64,000 bases of DNA from RYN-230 sp963837335. GTDB taxonomy: Bacteria > Actinomycetota > Actinomycetes > Streptosporangiales > Streptosporangiaceae. The translations under genes were made by a program, and so were the position numbers. Numbering within the stretch: the stretch's first letter is position 1; each line of letters begins with the position of its first letter. Below are positions 12,141-20,493 of this stretch, piece after piece. The stretch is from assembly GCA_963837335.1 (NCBI GenBank), contig CAWINS010000011.1, positions 62,001-126,000 of the forward strand, in the 5' to 3' direction. Under the pieces are notes generated by a model. The model was not told where the DNA came from. It did not search any database and saw only the letters and a list, made by a program, of their open reading frames with translations.

Positions 12141-12149
12141 GCTGTCATT

Positions 12150-13047
12150 CTATGCTGCCCGGCCAGGGCCGCAGGCCCGCATCAGGTGCTCGGCCCAGGC
12201 CCGGCCGGCCGGGCCCGGCGGGCGGCCGCGCAGCCGGACGAGGCCGATAGGGGGGTGGGCCAGTTCGGGCCGGAGCGGATGGACATCGATGGCCTGGCCT
12301 GCGGCCCGCGCCGAGGATCCGGCCAGCACCGCGATCCCGAGCCCGGCCGCGACCAGTTCGCAGACGCTGGCCGGGCTGTGCGTCTCGAACGGGATGCGGG
12401 GCACGAAGCCCTCGGCGGCGGCCGCATCCACCAGGATGCCGCGCAGCCCGCTGCCCGGCCGGCAGGCACACGAACGGCTCGTCGCGGACGTCGGCGAGCC
12501 GGGCCACGCCCCCGGCGAACGCATGCCGTCCCGGCGGGGTGGCCAGCACGACGGTCTCGGCGGCCAGCGGCTGGCCGAGATAGGCGGCGGGCAGGTCGTC
12601 GTGGATGGGGCACAGCGCCACGTCGATCCGGCCCGCGTCCAGGTCCGCGAGGAGATCCGCGATGAGGCCGGTGCGCAGGGCGATGGTCACCCCGGGATAG
12701 CGGCGGTGGAATCCGGCCAGGGCGCGGGGCAGGTCGACCGAGGCGAGCAGCTGGGTCGCGCCGACCCGCAGCTGCCCCCGGGTCACCGTGGCCAGCTCGG
12801 CCAGGTCGGCCCGGGCCCCCTCGACCTGGGCGAGCGCGCTGCGCGCCCGGGCCAGCACCAGCTCGCCCGCGGGCGTGAGGCTGACCCGGCGCGTGGTGCG
12901 CTCGAGCAAGGCCGTGCCGAGCTCCCGTTCCAGCCGGCGGATCTGGGCGGACACCGCGGGCTGGGCGACGTGCAACTGCTCGGCGGCCCGGCTGAACCCG
13001 CCGTGCCGCACGACCGCCTCGAAGTAAGCGAGCTGCCGTAGCTCCAC
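12150..13047 (-). CDS. LysR-family transcriptional regulator, one frameshift
   Basis: The N-terminal winged helix is textbook: MELRQLAYFEAVVRHGGFSR, then AAEQLHVAQPAVSAQIRRLE. The effector domain follows (GQLRVGATQLLASVDLPRAL). Near 12455 the frame changes by one base after EPFVCLPAG and continues as GLRGILVDAAAAEGFVPRIP to a stop at 12150, giving about 298 residues, the family norm. It is divergent from the aldo-keto reductase at 13127, so control of that gene is the natural guess. The 79-base gap holds ACTGCT-TATA-ACTGCT and the 8-base palindrome TATTAATA, possible parts of a LysR site. The shift is probably a sequence indel. Confidence 0.82.
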
Positions 13048-13126
13048 CGTATTAATAATGACTGCTTATAACTGCTAGCGCAAAGCTGTCTTGGACTTAT
13101 GAGTGCCCGGCGGACACGCTGGAGCC

Positions 13127-14123
13127 ATGCAGCAACGAGCTATGCAGCAACGCAACCTCGGCGGCCTGGTCACGTCCGCGATCGGCCTGGGATGCATGGG
13201 GCTGTCCCAGGGGTACGGCCCGGCCGACGACGCGGACTCGGTCCGGGTCATCCACCGGGCCCTCGACCTCGGCGTGAGCATGCTGGACACCGCGATGAGC
13301 TACGGCCAGGGACACAACGAGCAGCTGATCGCCCGGGCCCTGCACGGCCGGACGGATCAGGTGCAGATCGCCACCAAGTTCGGCATCGTCCGCGGCCCAG
13401 GCGGGGTGCGCGTTGAACGGCCGGCCCGGGCACGTCCGCGGCTACTGCGAGGCGTCGCTGCGGCGCCTCGGGCGCGACGTGATCGACCTGTACTACCTGC
13501 ACCGGGTCGATCCGGACGTGCCGGTAGCGGACACCGTGGGTGCGATGGCCGCGCTGGTGGCCGAGGGTAAGGTCCGCTACCTCGGGCTGTCCGAGGCCAC
13601 CCCGGCCCAGCTGGAGCAGGCCGCGGCGGTGCATCCGATCAGCGCGGTGGAGTTCGAGTGGTCGCTGCTGTGGCGCGACCCGGAGGACGATGTCGTGCCC
13701 GCCGCCCGGCGGCTGGGTATCGGGCTGGTGCCCTACAGCCCGCTCGGCCGCGGCCTGCTCACCGCCACCCTCGGGGCCGCGGACATCGACGGCAGCGACT
13801 TCCGCCGCGCCGACCCGCGGTTCCACGGCCCGGCCCTGGACCGCAACCTGCGTCATGTGGCGGTGCTGCGCGACCTGGCGGCGGCGTTCGGGCTGACCCC
13901 GGGCCAGCTGGCCCTGGCCTGGCTGCTCGCCCAGGGCGCGGACGTCGTCCCCATCCCGGGCAGCCGCCGCCCGGACCGCATCGCGGAAAACGCCGCCGCG
14001 GCGGGGGTCCGGCTCGGCCCGGCCGAGCTGGAGCGGCTGGCCCGCGAGCTGCCCCGCTCCGGCTGGGCGGGGGACCGGCACTCGTTCGCGGTCCCGGTGA
14101 CGACGAGGGCCGGCACCGGCTAG
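13127..14123 (+). CDS. aldo/keto reductase, one frameshift
   Basis: NADPH-dependent reductase of carbonyl compounds. Start ATG 13127 follows GGAGCC; a second in-frame ATG at 13142 follows a 15-base duplication (ATGCAGCAACG occurs twice), so either may be used. Family motifs: LGCMGLSQGYG, then SMLDTAMSYGQGHNE (catalytic Asp and Tyr), IATKFGIV (Lys), DVIDLYYLHRVDP (His region), then PYSPLGRGLL and VVPIPGSRRPDR for cofactor binding. A one-base shift near 13412 separates GGVRV from NGRPGHVRGYCEASLRRLG. Total about 331 residues, full family length. Divergent from the LysR gene. Its stop lies in a 17-bp tandem repeat. Confidence 0.85.
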
Positions 14124-14185
14124 ATCCTGCGGGCGGCTAGATCCTGCGGGCGGCCGATCCGGGCTGGCGGCTAGATCCCGCAGGC
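14118..14185. repeat. four 17-bp tandem repeats spanning two convergent stop codons
   Basis: Units at 14118, 14135 (identical: GGCTAGATCCTGCGGGC), 14152 (degenerate) and 14169. The first includes the TAG of the aldo-keto reductase (14121-14123); the last includes the reverse-strand TAG of the lysozyme-domain gene (CTA at 14171-14173). Confidence 0.85.
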
Positions 14186-15013
14186 CGCCGCGACGGCCTC
14201 GGCGGCCGCCTCGCGGGTACCCGCCGCGGGGACGCCCGCCCGCTCGAAGTCGGTGACGTAGATGTCGGCCGCCGCGGCCGGGGAGGACGCGGCGTTCAGC
14301 GCGGGGATGTACTGGGCCCAGATGCGGTTGAACGCCAGGATCGCGGTCAGCTGGGTCTGCAGGTCCGCGGCGGGATTCCCGGTCACGTACCCGCCGGGCA
14401 GCGGCGTCCAGCCGATCAGGCCGCCCCCGCCGTCTCCTTCGGACTCCGGGTTGCCGCCGGATTCCTGGTAGATGTTCCCGGCGATGCCGGCCGCCGCGTT
14501 CCCGGTGTAGCCGTGCGAGGTCAGGAAGCTCATGATGGCCGCGTAGTTGGCGGGCAGCGGCCCGCTGGCCGACGCCGAGCAGGACAGGCTCCCGTTGCTG
14601 GCGGCCGGCCCGGCGGCCTGCTGGCCCGATCCCGGCGTGGGCGCGGCGCTGGCGCTGGGCGCGGGGCTGGCCGGCGCGGCCCTGTGCTGCGGCTGGGGCC
14701 TGGGTGCGGGCTTGCGGGCGTGCCGGGGCCGGTACTCCGCCCGGCTCTGCGACGCGGGCAGGGCGCTGGCGGCGTTCGCGGCGCTCGCCGCCTGGACCGG
14801 GTAGACCAGGCGGGCGGTGGCCGCCCCGGTGACCTTCGGCGCGGACGCGGTCAGGCTGTGCAGGTGCGGCGCGGCGGCCAGCGCCCCGGCCACCGCGACG
14901 GCTGGGGCGGCCACGCCGGCCCGCTTGGCGACCTTCCGCACCGGGGAGGGGGCCTTGTGCCGCCCTCGTCTCCTGATCTTCCGGGTCCTGGTGCCGGGGG
15001 TCGCTGGGGTCAC
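14171..15013 (-). CDS. exported protein with phage tail-type lysozyme domain
   Basis: 280 residues. A basic N-terminus (RTRKIRRRGRHKAP) precedes a hydrophobic stretch (GVAAPAVAVAGALAAAPHL) that may act as a signal or anchor. A long Ala/Pro/Ser-rich linker follows (residues 60-135), then a C-terminal domain: YAAIMSFLTSHGYTGNAAAG, IAGNIYQESGGNPES with the conserved Glu, GLIGWTPLPGG, and YVTDFERAGVP. This is the phage_tail_lysozyme pattern that many actinobacteria use in cell-wall-acting secreted proteins. It probably cuts or remodels peptidoglycan, not a prophage remnant, since no phage genes are near. Its stop lies in the 17-bp repeat array. Confidence 0.75.
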   Translation of the reverse strand: MTPATPGTRTRKIRRRGRHKAPSPVRKVAKRAGVAAPAVAVAGALAAAPHLHSLTASAPKVTGAATARLVYPVQAASAANAASALPASQSRAEYRPRHARKPAPRPQPQHRAAPASPAPSASAAPTPGSGQQAAGPAASNGSLSCSASASGPLPANYAAIMSFLTSHGYTGNAAAGIAGNIYQESGGNPESEGDGGGGLIGWTPLPGGYVTGNPAADLQTQLTAILAFNRIWAQYIPALNAASSPAAAADIYVTDFERAGVPAAGTREAAAEAVAAACGI

Positions 15014-15735
15014 AAACCTGCCTCACGCCGGGGCCGCGCCCGGCTACGCGGCATACTGCGCCTCTCACCAGGCCTGACACTCGCTCACCGGGCAGTATGG
15101 CCGGACATCCCGGTCGTCGTGACCAATTCGTGACAAAAACCCTGGATTCCCTGAACCTGCAGGCCAGTGGCCCGAGGGCCGGACCGAAGCCCCGCATGAA
15201 TAGGCTAGATTGGGGTGGGGATCGATGAGCTGGAAACCAGTCGCTGGCGATCGGCGTGGGGGGATCACGCAGAGGTGCGGTGCGCGGAGCGGGCTGCGGC
15301 TGACTCCGGCGGCCAGGGCGTCCTGACCACTTCGACCAGCCCGGTTCTTCCGCGAGATCCTGGCCGAAGGCAAGATAACGACGGAGGGGCCGGACGGCGA
15401 GATGGCCAGCCGGAAGTCGTCAAGACATTTCCGAACTCCTGCCACAATGAGGCCGGAACGAGGCAGGCAGCGAAGAGCATTACGAATGTCAACTAAAGCC
15501 GCATAAGGGGCAACTTGTATCAGTTCACCAGACTCCCCGCTTGCGGCGAAGATTTAGCGACTGATCCCAGCATGTACGATGAAAGATAGCCCGGAAGATC
15601 CGCAGCGGCGTCACGTGCGGAAGCGCAGCCCCAAAGAGAGTGGCGTCACTATCAGGTACAAAGAGGACCGGCAGGAATCTGCGGACGGCAGCGCCTTCAT
15701 GGGAGGGCAGCCGCGAACCGGATGAGTGTTGAATT
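15014..15735. other. 722-base gap with possible coding remnants before the purine tract
   Basis: No intact gene was recognised. On the + strand, bases 15346-15495 encode a protein-like piece beginning FFREILAEGKITTEGPDGEM and ending in TAA, with no start or homologue I can name. A 48-codon frame occupies 15579-15725. GC content falls steadily towards the tract at 15736. Confidence 0.4.
15579..15725 (+). CDS. possible 48-residue protein of unknown function
   Basis: ATG 15579 to TGA 15723-15725 gives a highly charged peptide starting MKDSPEDPQRRHVRKRSPKE. No hydrophobic core, no known motif. Upstream CGATG gives no clear ribosome site. It ends only ten bases before the purine tract starts and could be the 5' end of the gene that the tract has overwritten. 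Weak call. Confidence 0.2.
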   Translation: MKDSPEDPQRRHVRKRSPKESGVTIRYKEDRQESADGSAFMGGQPRTG

Positions 15736-17790
15736 CTAGGGAGAAAGAAAAATAGGAACTAAAGAGAAAAAAAAAAAAGGAAAAAAAAGAAAAGAGAAAA
15801 AAGAAAAGAGAAAAAAAGAGAAAAAGAGAAAAAAAGAAGAAAGAGAGAGAGAAAAAAAAAAGAGAGAAAGAAAGAGAAAAAGAAGAGAGAAAAGAAAAAA
15901 AAAGAGAGAAAAAGAAAAAGATAAAAGAGAAAAAGAAGAGAAAAAAAAAGAAAGAGAGAGAAAAAAAGTAAAAAAAGAAAGAAGAAAAAAGAGATGAGAT
16001 AGAGAATATCGCAGGAGATCTCCAACGCGAGAAGAAAGGGCGAGAAGAAAGATAAAAAAAAAAGAGAAAAGTCAAGGAAAGAGATGAAAAAGAAAAGAAA
16101 AGAAAGAAAAAGAAGAAAAAGGAGGGGAAAGAAAGGAAGAAAAAAAAAAAAAGGGAAAAAGAGAAGAAAGAGAAAGGAAAGAAGAAGAAAGAAGAAGAAA
16201 AAAAAAGAAGAAAAAAAAGAGAAAAAGGAGAAGGCTATAAAAAAAAGAAAGAGAGAAAGATGAAAAAAAAGAAAAAGAGGCTGCAAGACGACAAGAGAAA
16301 AAAGGAAAGGGAAAAGGAAAAGAAAGAGAAAAGAAGAAAGAGGAAAGAAAAGGAGAAAGAGAAAGGGAAGAAGGAAAGGAAGGAGAAGGCAAGACCATGT
16401 ACTACACAAATAACGCAGAGGAAAGCGAAAGAGCACCCGTGCGGACTGGCCGGGCCGGGACGGCGGGACCAGCGGGGGATGAGGGGGAAACCGGGGAAGC
16501 AGGAAGAGAAGGGGAGGCGGGAAAGGCTGGGGAGAAAGGGAGAGAGGGAGCAGCGGGAGAAGCGGGCGCCGCGGGGGCAGCCGGGGAAGCGGGCGACGCG
16601 GGGGCTGCCGGGGAGAACGGCGCGGCGGGCGACGCGGGGGCTGCCGGGGAAAAAGGGAAAGCAGGGGCTGAAGGGGAAAAAGGAGCTGCTGGAGAGGAAG
16701 GGGAAGCTGGAAAGGCTGGGGTGGCCGGGCGAGCCGGAGAAGCCGAGCGAGCCCCCCGGAGCCGGGGGCGCCCCAGAAATAGTAAAGAGAAGATAGAGAA
16801 AGAGGAACTGATGGAGGAGATAGAAAACTAAAAAGAAGAAGAGATAAAAGGGAAGAAAAAGGAAGGAAAGAAAAATAAGAGGAAAAAGGATGAAAAAAGA
16901 AAGTAAGGGAAAAGAGAAGAAGAAAAAAAAGGAAAGAAGATAAAGGTAATAAGAAAAAAAGAAAGGGAAGATGAGAAAAAGGAGATACAAAGAAAGATAA
17001 GAAGAGGAGAGAGAGACTAAAAAAGAGAGAAAAAAAGGCAGCGCAAAGAAGGGAAGATCTACAAAGTATCCGGAAGATATAAAAGGTATGGGAAGAAAGG
17101 AAAGAAATGGAAGGAGAGAAGAAGATAGAAAGAGATATATAAGAGAGGTAAAGAAAATAGGAAGAGATAAGACTAAGAAAGGAAGAAATAGAGAGAGAGT
17201 AAAAGGAAATGGAGAAATACTACTATAAGGTATAAAAAGAACTGAGAGAGAAGCTGAGAGAGATGGAAGGGCTGAGTAGCGATCTGCTAGAGGACTGCGG
17301 GCAAAGCCTCAGAGAGGCTGGCCTAGGCCAGACCGAGCGCATCCGGGACGCTGCAGAGCAAATGACAACGCTAATCGAGGATCTACTGAACCTAGCGCGC
17401 GTTTGAGGGCTCAGATTCACCCTGCAGGAGCTCGACCTAGGGGAAGAGGTAGAAAGCAAAGAGGAGGAGCTACAGCAACAAGGACCGGACTGACAAGTGC
17501 GCTACAACAACCAGCGACAGGTCTGGGCCAGGGCAGACCTGACGCTCACCCGAGGTATAGCAGAACCTGAAGGACAACGCCTGGAAGTAAACTAAGGGAG
17601 AGAAGACGACAAGAAAGAGTAAGGGATGACAGAGGAAGGGAAATAAAAAAAAGGATAAAAAATGAGAGAAAAAGGAGATGGATAAGAAGAAGAGAAAGAG
17701 GAAAAGATGTAAAAGAGAAAAGAGAGAAAGAAAACAGAGGAGCAGTAAGCTGGAAAGGGCGAGGGACTGGAGAGCGAGAAACAGATAGTG
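15736..17790 (+). other. about 2-kb polypurine/polypyrimidine tract (A+G on + strand)
   Basis: From 15736 to about 17790 the + strand is almost only A and G. Bases 15761-15921 (161 nt) and 16086-16234 (149 nt) contain no C or T at all. This is AT-rich sequence in a genome that is otherwise about 70% GC. The tract is patchy: a GC-rich collagen-like segment lies at about 16437-16790, and partly normal sequence at 17262-17590. Both edges are gradual, and the right edge passes smoothly into the C-terminal coding end of a histidine kinase. No unit length is apparent, so it is not a simple microsatellite. Cause unknown; see findings. Confidence 0.9.
16397..16831 (+). CDS. collagen-like frame with 33 Gly-X-Y triplets inside the purine tract
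   Basis: ATG 16397 to TAA at 16829-16831, 144 codons. Residues 18-116 are 33 uninterrupted Gly-X-Y triplets (GRA GTA GPA GDE GET GEA and so on, mostly GEA, GAA, GEK and GDA), encoded at 16448-16744. Proline is nearly absent (one in the array), so triple-helix stability would rest on charged pairs such as GEK and GKA. The flanks (MYYTNNAEESERAPV; PRSRGRPRNSKEKIEKEELM) are highly charged with no signal peptide. A 26-base unit (GCGGGCGACGCGGGGGCTGC...) occurs at about 16590 and 16626. Purine-rich sequence gives Gly, Glu, Lys and Arg in any frame, so expression is uncertain, but 33 perfect triplets are hard to get by chance. Confidence 0.4.
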   Translation: MYYTNNAEESERAPVRTGRAGTAGPAGDEGETGEAGREGEAGKAGEKGREGAAGEAGAAGAAGEAGDAGAAGENGAAGDAGAAGEKGKAGAEGEKGAAGEEGEAGKAGVAGRAGEAERAPRSRGRPRNSKEKIEKEELMEEIEN

Positions 17791-17870
17791 GAACGGCACG
17801 GGGGCCGCGTCTGGGCTGAGGGCGCACCGGTGCCGGTGCGACCTTCTCCTTCACACTCCCCGCAGGACCC
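17236..17870 (+). pseudogene. remains of a sensor histidine kinase (HisKA and HATPase ends)
   Basis: Translation from 17236 gives KELREKLREMEGLSSDLLED, then CGQSL and AAEQMTTLIEDLLNLARV, the HisKA dimerisation helices of PAS-type kinases; the family consensus is SHDLRAPLRAIEGFS..LLEDYG. The phospho-His position is Lys. The frame has a TGA at about 17404 and another at about 17491, then QVRYNNQRQVWARADLTLTR, matching the linker into the ATPase. Purine-only sequence covers the N and G1 boxes (17590-17760). The G2 end returns as QIVERHGGRVWAEGAP (from 17764), then with a one-base shift GAGATFSFTLPAG, the standard C-terminus. The kinase cannot be functional as written. It is either a hypermutated relic or a corrupted consensus of a real gene. 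Confidence 0.7.
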
Positions 17871-17931
17871 GAGTATCAGCGAGCCAACCTAACCGCCTCG
17901 ACAGGCACACGCCAGTTGAGGAACCGCCGGG

Positions 17932-18348
17932 TCAGCCGGATTTGCGGGGCTCGCCGCGGTATGTGCCGAAGGACCAGCGGTTGCCTTCCGGGTCGCGCGC
18001 CGCGAAGTCGCGGGAGCCGTAGTCGGTCTCGTGCAGACCCGAGATGATCTCCGCGCCGGCCGCGGTGGCCCGGGCGTGCACGCTGTCCGGGTCGTCGGTG
18101 ACCACGTAGGCGCCGAAGGTGCCGGGCTGGACCGGCCAGCTGTCTTCCGGCTGGCCTTCCCGGACCGAGCCGAGCATGACGCCGCCGCCGGGCGGCCAGG
18201 ACAGCTGTGCGTGGTGGACGACGTCGCCGTCGCCATAGACCACGGTCTCCTCGAAGCCGAACGCATCGACGAGGAAGCGGATCAGGGCCCGTGCGTCGCG
18301 GGCCCGCAGGGTGGGCCACACCTGAGGTGGCGGGGTGTTATCGCTCAT
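17932..18348 (-). CDS. VOC-family protein (glyoxalase/PhnB-like)
   Basis: 138 residues from ATG 18348 (MSDNTPPPQVWPTLRARDAR). Two beta-alpha-beta-beta-beta modules: LIRFLVDAFGFEETVVYGDG in the first, then FGAYVVTDDPDSVHARATAA and SRDFAARDPEGNRWSFGTYR in the second. The DPEGNRWSFGTY ending is typical of the PhnB-like branch, which often binds metals or small ligands; substrate unknown. It starts six bases downstream of the AraC-type regulator's stop on the same strand, so the two form an operon in which the regulator is first. Soluble. Confidence 0.85.
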   Translation of the reverse strand: MSDNTPPPQVWPTLRARDARALIRFLVDAFGFEETVVYGDGDVVHHAQLSWPPGGGVMLGSVREGQPEDSWPVQPGTFGAYVVTDDPDSVHARATAAGAEIISGLHETDYGSRDFAARDPEGNRWSFGTYRGEPRKSG

Positions 18349-18353
18349 GAGCA

Positions 18354-19223
18354 CTACTCTCCGTCCTCGGTGCCCGGGCCGGATTGGACGTTTCGGAACT
18401 CTTCCGCCAGCCAGGCCGATGGCGGGCACCCGGCCAGCTCGCGGAACTCCCGGGCCAGGTGGGCCTGGTCGTAGTAGCCGCAGCCGGCGGCCAGGCGGGC
18501 CAGGGTGCACCGGCCCGCGCCGGCGGCCTGGCGCTGCAGCATCCGCCGGGCCCGGTCGAACCGGGTCACCCGGGCGGCGGCCTTCGGGGTCAGGCCGGTC
18601 TCGGTGAGCAGGCGGCGTTGCAGGTAGCGGGGGCTCCAGCCGACCCGCCGGGCCAGTTCCCCGGCCTGGATCCTGCCCCCGCTACCGGTCAGCAGCCGCC
18701 AGGCCGCCGCGATGTCCGGGGCCACCTGGCGGTCCAGGTCGGCGTGGTCGAGCAGGATCTGGTCGAGCAGCGCGAACCGGGCGGTCCAGGTGTCTGCCTC
18801 GCGGAGCCGCTCGTGCAGTTCCCGGGCCATCGCCCCGAGTACCTCGGAGCCGTCCACGTCGATTCCGGCCAGTTCACCCGCGGGGCGGCCGAGCAGTGCC
18901 CGGGCGCCTAGCGGGCTGAGGGCGAGCTGGATGCCGGACTGGCGGCCCGGGTGGGTGATCAGGGCCGGAGTAGTGTGCAGGCCGCCGGCCAGGGTCACGT
19001 AGTCGCCCGGCGGATCGGCGGGATCCGGGTGCGCCGCGACAGTCAGCGGGTCATCCAGGGTGATGATCAGGGTCAGGTAGGGCGAGGGGAGCCCCCGGTG
19101 CCGGCCCGGTGGCCCGCCCTCCTGCCGGTATCCGCTGTACCAGGCGACCAGGCCGCGCAGCGGTGCCGCCGGGGCCGCCTGCACCGACTCCGACACTTCC
19201 GCTGTCCATGGCGCCCGGGCCAT
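18354..19223 (-). CDS. AraC-family transcriptional regulator
   Basis: 289 residues. The N-terminal ligand-binding part (PLRGLVAWYSGYRQEGGPPG, ALSPLGARALLG) has no named domain. The C-terminal half is a double helix-turn-helix: LARRVGWSPRYLQRRLLTE, then GLTPKAAARVTRFDRARRML and LARLAAGCGYYDQAHLAREF, closing with AGCPPSAWLAEEFRNVQSG. That is the classic AraC/XylS signature. It probably controls itself and the VOC gene that follows directly in the same operon. No operator is evident in the short gap to CorA. Confidence 0.88.
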   Translation of the reverse strand: MARAPWTAEVSESVQAAPAAPLRGLVAWYSGYRQEGGPPGRHRGLPSPYLTLIITLDDPLTVAAHPDPADPPGDYVTLAGGLHTTPALITHPGRQSGIQLALSPLGARALLGRPAGELAGIDVDGSEVLGAMARELHERLREADTWTARFALLDQILLDHADLDRQVAPDIAAAWRLLTGSGGRIQAGELARRVGWSPRYLQRRLLTETGLTPKAAARVTRFDRARRMLQRQAAGAGRCTLARLAAGCGYYDQAHLAREFRELAGCPPSAWLAEEFRNVQSGPGTEDGE

Positions 19224-19278
19224 GCCCCCAGTCTGCCGGACGACCGGCCCGGACTGCGTGGCCGGGACCTGCTCCTGC

Positions 19279-20331
19279 TTACCGGCCCGCTCTTTCGGGT
19301 GTGGGCCGCAGCCGCGGGCCGGCCTCGGCCGCCGCGGCGGTGTCCGGGTCCGGCCGGCGGAGCCTTAGCCACCAGAACAGCAGCACCAGGGGCACGACCA
19401 GCCCGCCGATCCCGTAGATGACGAACTCGTCCGGGCCGCTGATGTGCCTGACGAGCCATCCGAAGTTCTGGCCGAAGAACCCGGTGACGAAGGTGAGCGG
19501 CAGGAACACCGTGGCCAGGATGGTGAGCTGCTCGATGGTGGTGTTCTGCCGGACGCTGACTTGGGTCTGCTCGACCGAGATCACCGCCATGTTGGCTTCC
19601 AGCACGGTGCCGAGCAGGTCACGCTGGGCCGCGACCTCCTCGTCAACCAGCAGCAGGTGGTCCTGGACGTCACGCAGGTAGGGTTTCAGATCCGGTTCGA
19701 CGGTCCGCCTTACCGCGGAGACCACGCCGAGCAGCGGATGAACCGCCCGGTAGAACTGGGTGGCCTCGCGGCGCAGCGAGTAGATCCGCTCGGTGGGGGC
19801 CACAGTCCCGGAGAAGACAGTGGCCTCGATCTGGTCGATGTCGTTCTCGAGCCCGGCCACGACCGGCGCGTACCCGTCCACGACCTCATCCAGGATGGCC
19901 CACAGCGCCGAGGTACTGCCCGCTTTGAGCAATTCGGGCCGCTGCTCCAGCCGCTGGCGGGCCTCCCGGAGCTCGCTCGCCACCCCCTGCCGCACCGTGA
20001 TCACGAAGGTGGGCGCCAGGAAGACGCTGATCTCGCCGAACTCCACGTCCTCTGCCTCGTCGTCGTAGCGCGCGGTGCGCAGGATGACCAGGCGCACGTC
20101 ACCCTCGTACTGCTCGATCTTGGGTCGCATGTGAAAGCTCTGCGCGTCCTCCACGGCCAGCTCGTGCAGCCCGAAGGTCTCACGGACCTGGTCCAGCTCT
20201 TCGACCCCGGGTTCGAACAGCCCGAGCCACACGAATCCGTCCTGGGCGCGCCTGGCCGCGGCTTCCTCCAGCGAGACCGGCCCCTCCTCTTGCCTGCGGC
20301 CGTCCTGGTAGTGAGCACAATCAATGATCAT
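19279..20331 (-). CDS. corA: CorA-family magnesium/cobalt transport protein
   Basis: 350 residues from ATG 20331 (MIIDCAHYQDGRRQEEGPVS), a better start than the longer frame to 20451. The cytoplasmic N-terminal domain shows FVWLGLFEPGVEELDQVRET and the long stalk helix (LENDIDQIEATVFSG). Two C-terminal membrane helices: LTILATVFLPLTFVTGFFGQ and FVIYGIGGLVVPLVLLFWWL. The pore motif after helix 1 is GQN rather than the canonical GMN, a variant I have seen as common in actinobacterial CorA proteins. It forms a pentameric Mg2+ channel in the membrane. Alone on its strand, 160 bases from the HAD gene. Confidence 0.88.
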   Translation of the reverse strand: MIIDCAHYQDGRRQEEGPVSLEEAAARRAQDGFVWLGLFEPGVEELDQVRETFGLHELAVEDAQSFHMRPKIEQYEGDVRLVILRTARYDDEAEDVEFGEISVFLAPTFVITVRQGVASELREARQRLEQRPELLKAGSTSALWAILDEVVDGYAPVVAGLENDIDQIEATVFSGTVAPTERIYSLRREATQFYRAVHPLLGVVSAVRRTVEPDLKPYLRDVQDHLLLVDEEVAAQRDLLGTVLEANMAVISVEQTQVSVRQNTTIEQLTILATVFLPLTFVTGFFGQNFGWLVRHISGPDEFVIYGIGGLVVPLVLLFWWLRLRRPDPDTAAAAEAGPRLRPTPERAGR

Positions 20332-20408
20332 CGTGAGGACTCCTTCGCCGTGCGTTAGGCAGGTCGCGATACACAGCATGGTGGAGCCGGGGGAAATCGG
20401 GAACCGGC

Positions 20409-20471
20409 GCGCCCGCCACGGGGTCGAGGCAGCCAGGATCGCGCCCGCCACGGGTCGAGGCAGCCAGGGTC
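20409..20471. repeat. two 31-32-bp tandem repeats between HAD and corA
   Basis: Units 20409-20440 and 20441-20471 both begin GCGCCCGCCACGGG and contain GTCGAGGCAGCCAGG, with one deleted base and one change in the second. They lie about 22 bases after the stop of the HAD gene. Confidence 0.75.
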
Positions 20472-20493
20472 GGGGACGGCCGGCCCGGGACGG

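Noticed and set aside
14171..15013. Prophage tail gene
   Set aside because: The lysozyme domain sits on an exported actinobacterial-type protein and no other phage gene is near.
13248..15197. A 649-codon minus-strand open frame
   Set aside because: Shadow of the aldo-keto reductase and other GC-rich sequence, rich in Arg, Gly and Pro.
16448..16744. PE_PGRS-type glycine-rich protein
   Set aside because: Gly occurs at every third position only; PGRS arrays have GGA/GGN pairs and a PE domain.
16260..16796. A second collagen-like looking frame with GLPG and GKPG motifs
   Set aside because: It is the shifted frame of the Gly-X-Y array. Its Gly spacing is irregular; the frame from 16397 has 33 exact triplets.
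15611..16990. Long minus-strand open frames rich in Phe, Ser and Leu
   Set aside because: They follow from a polypyrimidine strand (TTT, TTC, TCT, CTT have no stop). No signal of real coding, no ribosome sites.
19279..20331. CorA with a broken pore motif (GQN for GMN)
   Set aside because: GQN at this place is, to my knowledge, common among actinobacterial CorA proteins, so it is not a defect.
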